Shown here: one piece after another, positions 13,105 through 28,306 of the stretch | How positions within the stretch are numbered: position 1 is the stretch's first letter | Layout: each line of letters starts with the position of its first letter | DNA from: Blastomussa wellsi | Taxonomy: Eukaryota; Cnidaria; Anthozoa; Scleractinia; Plerogyridae | Assembly: GCA_947652115.1 (NCBI GenBank) | Contig: OX393573.1 | Coordinates: 3,584,772-3,648,771 of the forward strand | Direction: 5' to 3' | DNA length: 64,000 bases | Translations under genes and position numbers: made by a program | The notes under the pieces: model-generated | Databases searched by the model: none | Told to the model about the DNA's origin: nothing | Seen by the model: the letters and a program-made list of their open reading frames with translations, nothing else

Positions 13105-16100
13105 TAATACCCAAATTATGGCCAAAATAACCTTGGTTATTATACCCAAATTATAGCCAAAATAACCATGGTTATAATACCCAAATTATGGCAAAAAAAC
13201 CATGGTTATTATACCCAAATTTTGGTAAAAATAACCATGGTTATAATACCAAAATTATCGCCAAAATAACCATGGATATAATACCCAAATTATGGCCAAA
13301 ATAACCATGGTTACAATACCCAAGTTATGGCCAAAATAACCATGGTTATAATACCCAAATTTTGGTCAAAATAACCATGGTTATAATACCCAAATTATGG
13401 CCAAAATAACCATGGTTATAATACCCAAGGTATGGCCAAAATAACCATGGTTATAATTTCAAAATTTTGGTCAAAATAACCATGGTTATAATACCCAAAT
13501 TATGGCAAAAATAACCATGGTTATAATACCCAAATTTTGGTTAAAATAACCATGGTTATAATACCCAAGTTATGGCCAAAATAACCATGGTTATAATACC
13601 CAAATTATGGCCAAAATAATTATGGTTATAATTCCCAAATAATGGCCAAAATAACCATGGTTATAATACCTAAATTATGGCCAAAATAACCATTGTTATA
13701 ATACCCAATTTTGGCCAAAATAACCATGGTTATAATACCCAAATTATGGTCAAAATAACCATGGTTATAATACCCAAATTTTGGTCAAAATAACCATGGT
13801 TATAATACCCAATTTTGGCCAAAATAACCATGGTTATAATACCCAAATTATGGCCAAAATAACCATGGTTCTTATACCCAAATTATGGCCAAAATAACCG
13901 TCGTTATAATACCCAAATTTTGGTCAAAAAAACCATGGTTATAATACCCAAATTATGGCCAAAATAATTATGGTTATAATTCCCAAATAATGGCCAAAAT
14001 AACCATGGTTATAATACCTAAATTATGGCCAAAATAACCATTGTTATCATACCCAAATTAAGGCTAAAATAACAATGGTTATTATACCCAAATTATGGCC
14101 AAAATAACCATGGTTATAATACCCAAATTTTGGTCAAAATAACCATGGTTATTTATAATACCCAAATTATGGCGAAAATAACCATGGTTATAATACCCAA
14201 ATTATGGCCAAAATAACCATGGTTATAATACTCAAATTTTGGTCAAAATAACCATGGTTATAATACCCGAATTATGGCAAAAATAACCATGGTTATAATA
14301 CCCAAATTATGGTCAAAATAACTATGGTTATAATACCCAAATTATGGCCAAAATAACCATGGTTATTATACCCAAATTATGGCCAAAATAACCATGGTTA
14401 TAATACCCAAATTTTGGTCAAAATAACCATGGTTATAACACCCAAATTTTGGCCAAAAAAACCATGGTTATAATACCCAAATTTTGGTCAAAATAACAAT
14501 TGTTATAATATCCGAATTATGGCCAAAATAACCATGGTTATAATACCCAAATTTTGGTCAAAATAACCATGGTTATAATACCCAAATTATGGCCAAAATA
14601 ACCATGGTTATCATAGTCAAATTTTGGTCAAAATAACCATGGTTATAATACCCAAATTATGGCCAAAATAACCATGGTTATAATACCCAAATTTTGGTCA
14701 AAATAACCATGGTTATAATACCCAAATTATGGCCAAAATAACCTTGGTTATTATACCCAAATTATGGCCAAAATAACCATGGTTATAATACCCAAATTAT
14801 GGCAAAAAAACCATGGTTATTATACCCAAATTTTGGTAAAAAGAACCATGGTTATAATACCAAAATTATCGCCAAAATAACCATGGATATAATACCCAAA
14901 TTATGGCCAAAATAACCATGGTTATAATACTCAAATTTTGGTCAAAATAACCATGGTTACAATACCCAAGTTATGGCCAAAATAACCATGGTTATAATAC
15001 CCAAATTTTGGTCAAAATAACCATGGTTATAATACCCAAATTATGGCCGAAATAGCCATGGTTATAATACCCAAATTATGGCCAAAATAATCATGGTTAT
15101 TATACCCAAATTATAGCCAAAATAACCTTGGTTATAATACCCAAATTTTAATCAAAAAAACCATGGTTATAATACCCAAATTATGGCCAAAATAACCATG
15201 GTTATAATACCAAAATTATGGCCAAAGTAACCATGGTTATAATACCCAAATTATGGCAAAAATAACCATGGTTATTATACCCAAATTATGGCCAAAATAA
15301 CCATGGTTATAATTTCCAAATTTTGGTCAAAATAACCATGGTTATAATACCCAAATTATGGCCAAAACAACCATGGTTATAATACCCAATTTTTGGTCAA
15401 AATAACCATTGTTATAATACCCGAATTATGGCCAAAATAACCATTGTTATAAAAACCAAAGTTTTGGTCAAAATAACCATGGTTATAATACCCAAGTTAT
15501 GGCCAAAATAACCATTGTTATAATTCTCAAAATATGGCAAAAATAACCATGGTTATAATACCCAAATTATGGCAAAAATAACCATGGTTATAATACCCAA
15601 ATTATGGCCAAAACAACCATGGTTATAATATTTAAATGATGGCCAAAATAACCATGGTTATAATACCCAAATTTTGGACAAAATAACCATGTTTAACATA
15701 CCCAAATTATGGCCAAAATAACCATGGTTATAATACCCAAATTATGGCCAAAATAACCATGGTTATCATAGTCAAATTTTGGTCAAAATAACCATGGTTA
15801 TAATACCCAAATTATGGCCAAAACAACCATGGTTATAATACCCAAATTTTGGTCAAAATAACCATGGCTGTAATACCCAAGTTATCGCCAAAATAACCAT
15901 TGTTATAATACCCAAATTATGGCCATAATAACCATGGCTATTATACCCAAATTATGGCCAAAATAACCATGGTTATAATGCCCAAATTTTTGTTAAAATA
16001 ACCATGGTTATAATACCCAAATTATGGCAAAAATAACCATGGTTATTATACCCAAATTAGGGCCAAAATAACCATGGTTTCAATACCCAATTTATGGCCA

Positions 16101-17548
16101 AAATAACCATGGTTAATATACACAAATTATGGCCAAAATAACCATGGTTATAATACCCAAATTGTGGTCAAAATAACCATGGTTATAATACCCAAATTAT
16201 GGCCAAAATAACCATGGTTATAATACCCAAATTATGGTCAAAATAACCATGGTTATATTACCCAAATTATGGCCAAAATAACCATGGTTATAATACCCAA
16301 ATTATGGCCAAAACAACCATGGTTATAATACCCAAATTTTGGTCAAAATAACCATGGCTGTAATACCCATATTATGGCCAAAATAACCATGGTTATTATA
16401 CCCAAATTATGGCCATAATAACCATGGTTATTATACTCAAATTATGGCCAAAATAACCATGGGTATAATGCCCAAATTTTTGTCAAAATAACCATGGTTA
16501 TAATACCCAAATTATGGCAAAATTAACCATGGTTATTATACCCAAATTATGGCCAAAATAACCATGGTTTCAATACCCAAATTATGGCCAAAATAACCAT
16601 GGTTAATATACAGAAATTATGGCAAAAATAACCATGGTTATAATACCCAAATTTTGGTCAAAATAACCATGGTTATAATACCCAAATTATGGCCAAAATA
16701 ACCATGGTTATAATACCCAAATTATGGTCAAAATAACCATGGTTATATTACCCAAATTATGGCCAAAATAACCATGGTTATAATACCCAAATTATGGCCA
16801 AAACAACCATGGTTATAATACCCAAATTTTGGTCAAAATAACCATGGCTGTAATACCCAAGTTATCGCCAAAATAACCATGGTTATAATATCCAAATTAT
16901 GGCCATAATAACCATGGTTATTATTCCGAAATTATGGCCAAAATAACCATGGTTATAATGCCCAAATTTTTGTCAAAATAACCATGGTTATAATACCCAA
17001 ATTATGGCAAAAATAACCATGGTTATAATACCCAAATTATGGCCAAAATAACCATGGTTTCAATACCCAAATTATGGCCAAAATAACCACGGTTATAATA
17101 CCCAAATTATGGCCAAAACAACCAAGGTTTTAATTCCCAAATTATGGCCAAAATAACCATGGTTATAATACCCAAATTATGGCCAAAATAACCATGGTTA
17201 TAATACCAAAATTATGGCTAAAATAACCATGGTTATAATACCCAAATTATAGCAAAAATAACCATGGTTTTAATATCTAAATTTTAGTCAAAATAACCAT
17301 GGTTATAATACCCAAATTATGGCCAAAATAACCATGGTTATAATACCCAAATTATGGCCAAAAAAACCATAGTCATAAGACCCAAATTTTAATAAAAATA
17401 ACCATGTTTATAATACCCAAATTATGGCCAAAATAACCATGGTTATAATACCGAAATTTTGGTCAAAATAACCATGGTTATAATACCGAAGTTATGGCCA
17501 AAATAACCATGGTCATCATACCAAAATTTTGGTCAAAATAACCATGGT
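13105..17548 (+). repeat. 4.4 kb higher-order repeat, unit 1
   Basis: Paired landmarks give the period: CAAGGTATGG at about 13427 and 17873 (4,446 bp), the TTAT monomer at 14148 and 18524 (4,376 bp), TTTAAATGATGG at 15631 and 20007 (4,376 bp), and TAATACCCATATTATGG at 16361 and 20737 (4,376 bp). The fall from 4,446 to 4,376 bp is explained by a 70 bp (two-monomer) segment present here near 13.93-14.0 kb and missing near 18.36 kb. The unit joins a 2.24 kb-type left part to a right part with GGCTGTAATACCC, GGTTTCAATACCC and GGTTAATATACAC monomers. Confidence 0.87.
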
Positions 17549-20500
17549 TATAATACCCAAATTATGGCCAAAATAACCTTGGTTATTATACCCAAATTAT
17601 AGCCAAAATAACCATGGTTATAATACCCAAATTATGGCAAAAAAACCATGGTTATTATACCCAAATTTTGGTAAAAATAACCATGGTTATAATACCAAAA
17701 TTATCGCCAAAATAACCATGGATATAATACCCAAATTATGGCCAAAATAACCATGGTTACAATACCCAAGTTATGGCCAAAATAACCATGGTTATAATAC
17801 CCAAATTTTGGTCAAAATAACCATGGTTATAATACCCAAATTATGGCCAAAATAACCATGGTTATAATACCCAAGGTATGGCCAAAATAACCATGGTTAT
17901 AATTTCAAAATTTTGGTCAAAATAACCATGGTTATAATACCCAAATTATGGCAAAAATAACCATGGTTATAATACCCAAATTTTGGTTAAAATAACCATG
18001 GTTATAATACCCAAGTTATGGCCAAAATAACCATGGTTATAATACCCAAATTATGGCCAAAATAATTATGGTTATAATTCCCAAATAATGGCCAAAATAA
18101 CCATGGTTATAATACCTAAATTATGGCCAAAATAACCATTGTTATAATACCCAATTTTGGCCAAAATAACCATGGTTATAATACCCAAATTATGGTCAAA
18201 ATAACCATGGTTATAATACCCAAATTTTGGTCAAAATAACCATGGTTATAATACCCAATTTTGGCCAAAATAACCATGGTTATAATACCCAAATTATGGC
18301 CAAAATAACCATGGTTCTTATACCCAAATTATGGCCAAAATAACCGTCGTTATAATACCCAAATTTTGGTCAAAATAACCATGGTTCTTATACCTAAATT
18401 ATGGCCAAAATAACCATTGTTATCATACCCAAATTAAGGCTAAAATAACAATGGTTATTATACCCAAATTATGGCCAAAATAACCATGGTTATAATACCC
18501 AAATTTTGGTCAAAATAACCATGGTTATTTATAATACCCAAATTATGGCGAAAATAACCATGGTTATAATACCCAAATTATGGCCAAAATAACCATGGTT
18601 ATAATACTCAAATTTTGGTCAAAATAACCATGGTTATAATACCCGAATTATGGCAAAAATAACCATGGTTATAATACCCAAATTATGGTCAAAATAACTA
18701 TGGTTATAATACCCAAATTATGGCCAAAATAACCATGGTTATTATACCCAAATTATGGCCAAAATAACCATGGTTATAATACCCAAATTTTGGTCAAAAT
18801 AACCATGGTTATAACACCCAAATTTTGGCCAAAAAAACCATGGTTATAATACCCAAATTTTGGTCAAAATAACAATTGTTATAATATCCGAATTATGGCC
18901 AAAATAACCATGGTTATAATACCCAAATTTTGGTCAAAATAACCATGGTTATAATACCCAAATTATGGCCAAAATAACCATGGTTATCATAGTCAAATTT
19001 TGGTCAAAATAACCATGGTTATAATACCCAAATTATGGCCAAAATAACCATGGTTATAATACCCAAATTTTGGTCAAAATAACCATGGTTATAATACCCA
19101 AATTATGGCCAAAATAACCTTGGTTATTATACCCAAATTATGGCCAAAATAACCATGGTTATAATACCCAAATTATGGCAAAAAAACCATGGTTATTATA
19201 CCCAAATTTTGGTAAAAAGAACCATGGTTATAATACCAAAATTATCGCCAAAATAACCATGGATATAATACCCAAATTATGGCCAAAATAACCATGGTTA
19301 TAATACTCAAATTTTGGTCAAAATAACCATGGTTACAATACCCAAGTTATGGCCAAAATAACCATGGTTATAATACCCAAATTTTGGTCAAAATAACCAT
19401 GGTTATAATACCCAAATTATGGCCGAAATAGCCATGGTTATAATACCCAAATTATGGCCAAAATAATCATGGTTATTATACCCAAATTATAGCCAAAATA
19501 ACCTTGGTTATAATACCCAAATTTTAATCAAAAAAACCATGGTTATAATACCCAAATTATGGCCAAAATAACCATGGTTATAATACCAAAATTATGGCCA
19601 AAGTAACCATGGTTATAATACCCAAATTATGGCAAAAATAACCATGGTTATTATACCCAAATTATGGCCAAAATAACCATGGTTATAATTTCCAAATTTT
19701 GGTCAAAATAACCATGGTTATAATACCCAAATTATGGCCAAAACAACCATGGTTATAATACCCAATTTTTGGTCAAAATAACCATTGTTATAATACCCGA
19801 ATTATGGCCAAAATAACCATTGTTATAAAAACCAAAGTTTTGGTCAAAATAACCATGGTTATAATACCCAAGTTATGGCCAAAATAACCATTGTTATAAT
19901 TCTCAAAATATGGCAAAAATAACCATGGTTATAATACCCAAATTATGGCAAAAATAACCATGGTTATAATACCCAAATTATGGCCAAAACAACCATGGTT
20001 ATAATATTTAAATGATGGCCAAAATAACCATGGTTATAATACCCAAATTTTGGTCAAAATAGCCATGTTTAACATACCCAAATTATGGCCAAAATAACCA
20101 TGGTTATAATACCCAAATTATGGCCAAAATAACCATGGTTATCATAGTCAAATTTTGGTCAAAATAACCATGGTTATAATACCCAAATTATGGCCAAAAC
20201 AACCATGGTTATAATACCCAAATTTTGGTCAAAATAACCATGGCTGTAATACCCAAGTTATCGCCAAAATAACCATTGTTATAATACCCAAATTATGGCC
20301 ATAATAACCATGGCTATTATACCCAAATTATGGCCAAAATAACCATGGTTATAATGCCCAAATTTTTGTTAAAATAACCATGGTTATAATACCCAAATTA
20401 TGGCAAAAATAACCATGGTTATTATACCCAAATTAGGGCCAAAATAACCATGGTTTCAATACCCAATTTATGGCCAAAATAACCATGGTTAATATACACA

Positions 20501-22889
20501 AATTATGGCCAAAATAACCATGGTTATAATACCCAAATTGTGGTCAAAATAACCATGGTTATAATACCCAAATTATGGCCAAAATAACCATGGTTATAAT
20601 ACCCAAATTATGGTCAAAATAACCATGGTTATATTACCCAAATTATGGCCAAAATAACCATGGTTATAATACCCAAATTATGGCCAAAACAACCATGGTT
20701 ATAATACCCAAATTTTGGTCAAAATAACCATGGCTGTAATACCCATATTATGGCCAAAATAACCATGGTTATTATACCCAAATTATGGCCATAATAACCA
20801 TGGTTATTATACTCAAATTATGGCCAAAATAACCATGGGTATAATGCCCAAATTTTTGTCAAAATAACCATGGTTATAATACCCAAATTATGGCAAAATT
20901 AACCATGGTTATTATACCCAAATTATGGCCAAAATAACCATGGTTTCAATACCCAAATTATGGCCAAAATAACCATGGTTAATATACAGAAATTATGGCA
21001 AAAATAACCATGGTTATAATACCCAAATTTTGGTCAAAATAACCATGGTTATAATACCCAAATTATGGCCAAAATAACCATGGTTATAATACCCAAATTA
21101 TGGTCAAAATAACCATGGTTATATTACCCAAATTATGGCCAAAATAACCATGGTTATAATACCCAAATTATGGCCAAAACAACCATGGTTATAATACCCA
21201 AATTTTGGTCAAAATAACCATGGCTGTAATACCCAAGTTATCGCCAAAATAACCATGGTTATAATATCCAAATTATGGCCATAATAACCATGGTTATTAT
21301 TCCGAAATTATGGCCAAAATAACCATGGTTATAATGCCCAAATTTTTGTCAAAATAACCATGGTTATAATACCCAAATTATGGCAAAAATAACCATGGTT
21401 ATAATACCCAAATTATGGCCAAAATAACCATGGTTTCAATACCCAAATTATGGCCAAAATAACCACGGTTATAATACCCAAATTATGGCCAAAACAACCA
21501 AGGTTTTAATTCCCAAATTATGGCCAAAATAACCATGGTTATAATACCCAAATTATGGCCAAAATAACCATGGTTATAATACCAAAATTATGGCTAAAAT
21601 AACCATGGTTATAATACCCAAATTATAGCAAAAATAACCATGGTTTTAATATCTAAATTTTAGTCAAAATAACCATGGTTATAATACCCAAATTATGGCC
21701 AAAATAACCATGGTTATAATACCCAAATTATGGCCAAAAAAACCATAGTCATAAGACCCAAATTTTAATAAAAATAACCATGTTTATAATACCCAAATTA
21801 TGGCCAAAATAACCATGGTTATAATACCGAAATTTTGGTCAAAATAACCATGGTTATAATACCGAAGTTATGGCCAAAATAACCATGGTCATCATACCAA
21901 AATTTTGGTCAAAATAACCATGGTTATAATACCCAAATTATGTCCAAAATAACCATGGTTATAATTTCCAAATTATGGCCAAAATAACCATGGTCATCAT
22001 ACCCAAATTTTGGTCAAAATAACCATGGTTATAATACCCAAATTATGGCCAAAATAACCATGGTTATAATACAAAAATTTTGCTCAAAATAACCATGGTT
22101 ATAAAACAAGAATTATGGTCAAAATAACCATGGTTTTAATTCCCAAATTATGGCCAAAATAACCATGGTTATAATACCCAAATTTTTGTTAAAATAACCA
22201 TGGTTATAATACCCAAATTATGGCCAAAATAACCATGGTTATTATACCGAAATTATGGTTAAAATAACCATGGTTATAATACCGAAATTTTGGTCAAAAT
22301 TACCATGATTATAATACCCAAATTATGGCCAAAATAACCATGGTTATAATACCCAAATTTTGGTCAAAATAACCATAGTTATAATACCCAAATTATCGCC
22401 AAAATAACCATAATTATAATACCCAAATTATGGCAAAAGTAACCATGGTTATTATACCCAAATTATAGCCAAAATAACCATGGTTATAAGACCCAAATTT
22501 TGGTCAAAATAACCATGGTGATAATACCCAAATTATGGCCGAAATAACCATGGTTATAATACCCAAATTATGGCCAAAATAACCATGGTTATAATACCCA
22601 AATTATGGTCAAAATAACCATGGTTATATTACCCAAATTATGGCCAAAATAACCATGGTTATAATACCCAAATTATGGCCAAAACAACCATGGTTATAAT
22701 ACCAAAATTTTGGTCAAAATAACCATGGCTGTAATACCCAAGTAATCGCCAAAATAACCATGGTTATAATACCCAAATTATGGCCATAATAACCATGGTT
22801 ATTATTTCCAAATTATGGCCAAAATAACCATGGTTATAATGCCCAAATTTTTGTCAAAATAACCATGGTTATAATACCCAAATTATGGC
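17549..22889 (+). repeat. 4.4 kb higher-order repeat, unit 2, with extended tail
   Basis: This stretch first follows unit 1 at offset 4,444-4,376 bp. It then carries an extra tail from about 21.93 kb (ATTATGTCC, ATTTCCAAATTATGG, GGTCATCATACCC, AAAACAAGAATTATGGTC, ACCGAAATTATGGTTAAAA) that is present also in unit 3. From about 18.98 kb onward it is repeated by unit 3 at an offset of exactly 3,920 bp (112 monomers). The tail variants are also found, more diverged, at 1.9-2.2 kb. Confidence 0.85.
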
Positions 22890-25800
22890 CAAAATAACCA
22901 TGGTTATCATAGTCAAATTTTGGTCAAAATAACCAGGGTTATAATACCCAAATTATGGCCAAAATAACCATGGTTATAATACCCAAATTTTGGTCAAAAT
23001 AACCATGGTTATAATACCCAAATTATGGCCAAAATAACCTTGGTTATTATACCCAAATTATGGCCAAAATAACCATGGTTATAATACCCAAATTATGGCA
23101 AAAAAACCATGGTTATTATACCCAAATTTTGGTAAAAAGAACCATGGTTATAATACCAAAATTATCGCCAAAATAACCATGGATATAATACCCAAATTAT
23201 GGCCAAAATAACCATGGTTATAATACTCAAATTTTGGTCAAAATAACCATGGTTACAATACCCAAGTTATGGCCAAAATAACCATGGTTATAATACCCAA
23301 ATTTTGGTCAAAATAACCATGGTTATAATACCCAAATTATGGCCGAAATAGCCATGGTTATAATACCCAAATTATGGCCAAAATAATCATGGTTATTATA
23401 CCCAAATTATAGCCAAAATAACCTTGGTTATAATACCCAAATTTTAATCAAAAAAACCATGGTTATAATACCCAAATTATGGCCAAAATAACCATGGTTA
23501 TAATACCAAAATTATGGCCAAAGTAACCATGGTTATAATACCCAAATTATGGCAAAAATAACCATGGTTATTATACCCAAATTATGGCCAAAATAACCAT
23601 GGTTATAATTTCCAAATTTTGGTCAAAATAACCATGGTTATAATACCCAAATTATGGCCAAAACAACCATGGTTATAATACCCAATTTTTGGTCAAAATA
23701 ACCATTGTTATAATACCCGAATTATGGCCAAAATAACCATTGTTATAAAAACCCAAATTTTGGTCAAAATAACCATGGTTATAATACCCAAGTTATGGCC
23801 AAAATAACCATTGTTATAATTCTCAAAATATGGCAAAAATAACCATGGTTATAATACCCAAATTATGGCAAAAATAACCATGGTTATAATACCCAAATTA
23901 TGGCCAAAACAACCATGGTTATAATATTTAAATGATGGCCAAAATAACCATGGTTATAATACCCAAATTTTGGTCAAAATAACCATGTTTAACATACCCA
24001 AATTATGGCCAAAATAACCATGGTTATAATACCCAAATTATGGCCAAAATAACCATGGTTATCATAGTCAAATTTTGGTCAAAATAACCATGGTTATAAT
24101 ACCCAAATTATGGCCAAAACAACCATGGTTATAATACCCAAATTTTGGTCAAAATAACCATGGCTGTAATACCCAAGTTATCGCCAAAATAACCATTGTT
24201 ATAATACCCAAATTATGGCCATAATAACCATGGCTATTATACCCAAATTATGGCCAAAATAACCATGGTTATAATGCCCAAATTTTTGTTAAAATAACCA
24301 TGGTTATAATACCCAAATTATGGCAAAAATAACCATGGTTATTATACCCAAATTAGGGCCAAAATAACCATGGTTTCAATACCCAATTTATGGCCAAAAT
24401 AACCATGGTTAATATACACAAATTATGGCCAAAATAACCATGGTTATAATACCCAAATTGTGGTCAAAATAACCATGGTTATAATACCCAAATTATGGCC
24501 AAAATAACCATGGTTATAATACCCAAATTATGGTCAAAATAACCATGGTTATATTACCCAAATTATGGCCAAAATAACCATGGTTATAATACCCAAATTA
24601 TGGCCAAAACAACCATGGTTATAATACCCAAATTTTGGTCAAAATAACCATGGCTGTAATACCCATATTATGGCCAAAATAACCATGGTTATTATACCCA
24701 AATTATGGCCATAATAACCATGGTTATTATACTCAAATTATGGCCAAAATAACCATGGGTATAATGCCCAAATTTTTGTCAAAATAACCATGGTTATAAT
24801 ACCCAAATTATGGCAAAATTAACCATGGTTATTATACCCAAATTATGGCCAAAATAACCATGGTTTCAATACCCAAATTATGGCCAAAATAACCATGGTT
24901 AATATACACAAATTATGGCCAAAATAACCATGGTTATAATACCCAAATTTTGGTCAAAATAACCATGGTTATAATACCCAAATTATGGCCAAAATAACCA
25001 TGGTTATAATACCCAAATTATGGTCAAAATAACCATGGTTATATTACCCAAATTATGGCCAAAATAACCATGGTTATAATACCCAAATTATGGCCAAAAC
25101 AACCATGGTTATAATACCCAAATTTTGGTCAAAATAACCATGGCTGTAATACCCAAGTTATCGCCAAAATAACCATGGTTATAATATCCAAATTATGGCC
25201 ATAATAACCATGGTTATTATTCCGAAATTATGGCCAAAATAACCATGGTTATAATGCCCAAATTTTTGTCAAAATAACCATGGTTATAATACCCAAATTA
25301 TGGCAAAAATAACCATGGTTATAATACCCAAATTATGGCCAAAATAACCATGGTTTCAATACCCAAATTATGGCCAAAATAACCACGGTTATAATACCCA
25401 AATTATGGCCAAAACAACCAAGGTTTTAATTCCCAAATTATGGCCAAAATAACCATGGTTATAATACCCAAATTATGGCCAAAATAACCATGGTTATAAT
25501 ACCAAAATTATGGCCAAAATAACCATGGTTATAATACCCAAATTATAGCAAAAATAACCATGGTTTTAATATCTAAATTTTAGTCAAAATAACCATGGTT
25601 ATAATACCCAAATTATGGCCAAAATAACCATGGTTATAATACCCAAATTATGGCCAAAAAAACCATAGTCATAAGACCCAAATTTTAATAAAAATAACCA
25701 TGTTTATAATACCCAAATTATGGCCAAAATAACCATGGTTATAATACCGAAATTTTGGTCAAAATAACCATGGTTATAATACCGAAGTTATGGCCAAAAT

Positions 25801-26820
25801 AACCATGGTCATCATACCAAAATTTTGGTCAAAATAACCATGGTTATAATACCCAAATTATGTCCAAAATAACCATGGTTATAATTTCCAAATTATGGCC
25901 AAAATAACCATGGTCATCATACCCAAATTTTGGTCAAAATAACCATGGTTATAATACCCAAATTATGGCCAAAATAACCATGGTTATAATACAAAAATTT
26001 TGCTCAAAATAACCATGGTTATAAAACAAGAATTATGGTCAAAATAACCATGGTTTTAATTCCCAAATTATGGCCAAAATAACCATGGTTATAATACCCA
26101 AATTTTTGTTAAAATAACCATGGTTATAATACCCAAATTATGGCCAAAATAACCATGGTTATTATACCGAAATTATGGTTAAAATAACCATGGTTATAAT
26201 ACCGAAATTTTGGTCAAAATTACCATGATTATAATACCCAAATTATGGCCAAAATAACCATGGTTATAATACCCAAATTTTGGTCAAAATAACCATAGTT
26301 ATAATACCCAAATTATCGCCAAAATAACCATAATTATAATACCCAAATTATGGCAAAAGTAACCATGGTTATTATACCCAAATTATAGCCAAAATAACCA
26401 TGGTTATAAGACCCAAATTTTGGTCAAAATAACCATGGTGATAATACCCAAATTATGGCCGAAATAACCATGGTTATAATACCCAAATTATGGCCAAAAT
26501 AACCATGGTTATAATACCCAAATTATGGTCAAAATAACCATGGTTATATTACCCAAATTATGGCCAAAATAACCATGGTTATAATACCCAAATTATGGCC
26601 AAAACAACCATGGTTATAATACCCAAATTTTGGTCAAAATAACCATGGCTGTAATACCCAAGTAATCGCCAAAATAACCATGGTTATAATACCCAAATTA
26701 TGGCCATAATAACCATGGTTATTATTCCCAAATTATGGCCAAAATAACCATGGTTATAATGCCCAAATTTTTGTCAAAATAACCATGGTTATAATACCCA
26801 AATTATGGCAAAAATAACCA
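22890..26820 (+). repeat. 3.92 kb higher-order repeat, unit 3
   Basis: TTTAAATGATGG at 23927, TAATACCCATATTATGG at 24657 and CGAAATTATGGTTAAAA at 26168 each lie exactly 3,920 bp after their counterparts in the previous unit. Differences seen across nearly 4 kb are few, for example GTTATCATAGTC followed by an AACCAGGG monomer near 22.93 kb, and GGCCAAAAT against GGCTAAAAT near 25.51 kb. Relative to the 4,376 bp spacing the loss is 456 bp, close to 13 monomers. Confidence 0.87.
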
Positions 26821-28306
26821 TGGTTATAATACCCAAATTATGGCCAAAATAACCATGGTTTCAATACCCAAATTATAGCCAAAATAACCATGGTTATAAT
26901 ACCCAAATTATGGCCAAAACAACCATGGTTATAATACCCAAATTTTGGTCAAATAACCATGGCTGTAATACCCAAGTTATCGCCAAAATAACCATGGTTA
27001 TAATACCCAACTTATGGCCATAATAACCATGGTTATTATTCCCAAATTATGGCCAAAATAACCATGATTATAATGCCCAAATTTTTGTCAAAATAACCAT
27101 GGTTATAATACCCAAATTATGGCAAAAATAACCATGGTTATAATACCCAAATAATGGCCAAAATAACCATGGTTTCAATACCCAAATTATGGCCAAAATA
27201 ACCATGGTTATAATACCCAAATTATGGCCATAATAACCATGGGTATTATACCGAAATTATGGTTAAAATAACCATGGTTATAATACCCAAATTTTGGTCA
27301 AAATAACCATGATTATAATACCCAAATTATGGCCAAAATAACCATGGTTATAATACCCAAATTTTGGTCAAAATAACCATAGTTATAATACCCAAATTAT
27401 GGCCAAAATAACCATAATTATAATACCCAAATTATGGCAAAAGTAACCATGGTTATTATACCCAAATTATGGCCAAAATAACCATGGTTATAAGACCCAA
27501 ATTTTGGTCAAAATAACCATGGTTATAATACCCAAATTATGGCCATAATAACCATGGTTATAATACCGAAATTTTGGTCAAAATAACCATGGTTATAATA
27601 CCCAAATTATGGCCAAAATAACCATGGTCATCATACGCAAATTTCGGTCAAAATAAGCATGGTTATAATACTCAAATTATGGCCAAAATAACCATGGTTA
27701 TAATTTCCAAATTATCGCCAAAATAACCATGGTTATAATACCCAAATTTTAGTTAAAATAACCATGGTAATAATACCCAAATTATGGCCAAAATGACCAT
27801 GGTTATAATACCCAAATTTTGGTCAAAATAACCATGGTTATAATACCCAAATTATGGCCAAAATAACCATGGTTATCATAGTTAAATTTTGGTCAAAATA
27901 ACCATGGTTATAAAACCCAAATTATCGCCAAAAAACCATGGTTATAATACCCAAATTTTGATCAAAATAACCATGGTTATAATACCCAAGTTATGGCCAA
28001 AATAACCATGGTTATAATACCCAAATTATGGCCAAAATAACCATGGTTATTATACCTAAATTATGGGCAAAATAACCATGGTTATAATGCCCAAATTTTT
28101 GTCAAAATAACCATGGCTATAATACCCAAATTATGGCCAAAATAACCATGGTTATAATTCCCAAATTATGGCAAAAAAACCATGGTTATTATACCCAAAT
28201 TTTGGTCAAATTAACCATGGTTATAATACCCAAATTATCGCCAAAATAACCATGGATATAATACCCAAATTATGGCCAAAATAACCATGGTTATAATACC
28301 CAAATT
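26700..28306 (+). repeat. 1,607 bp higher-order repeat, copy 1
   Basis: CATGGTTTCAATACCC at 26854 and 28461, GGGTATTATACCG at 27241 and 28848, and GGTTATCATAGTTAAATTTTGG at 27871 and 29478 are each 1,607 bp apart. This is 46 monomers less three bases, and the short monomers GGTCAAATAACC (34 bp) and CGCCAAAAAACC (33 bp) inside the unit account for the shortfall. The copies are nearly identical; one visible difference is AATTTCGGTC near 27.64 kb against AATTTTGGTC near 29.25 kb. Confidence 0.88.
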
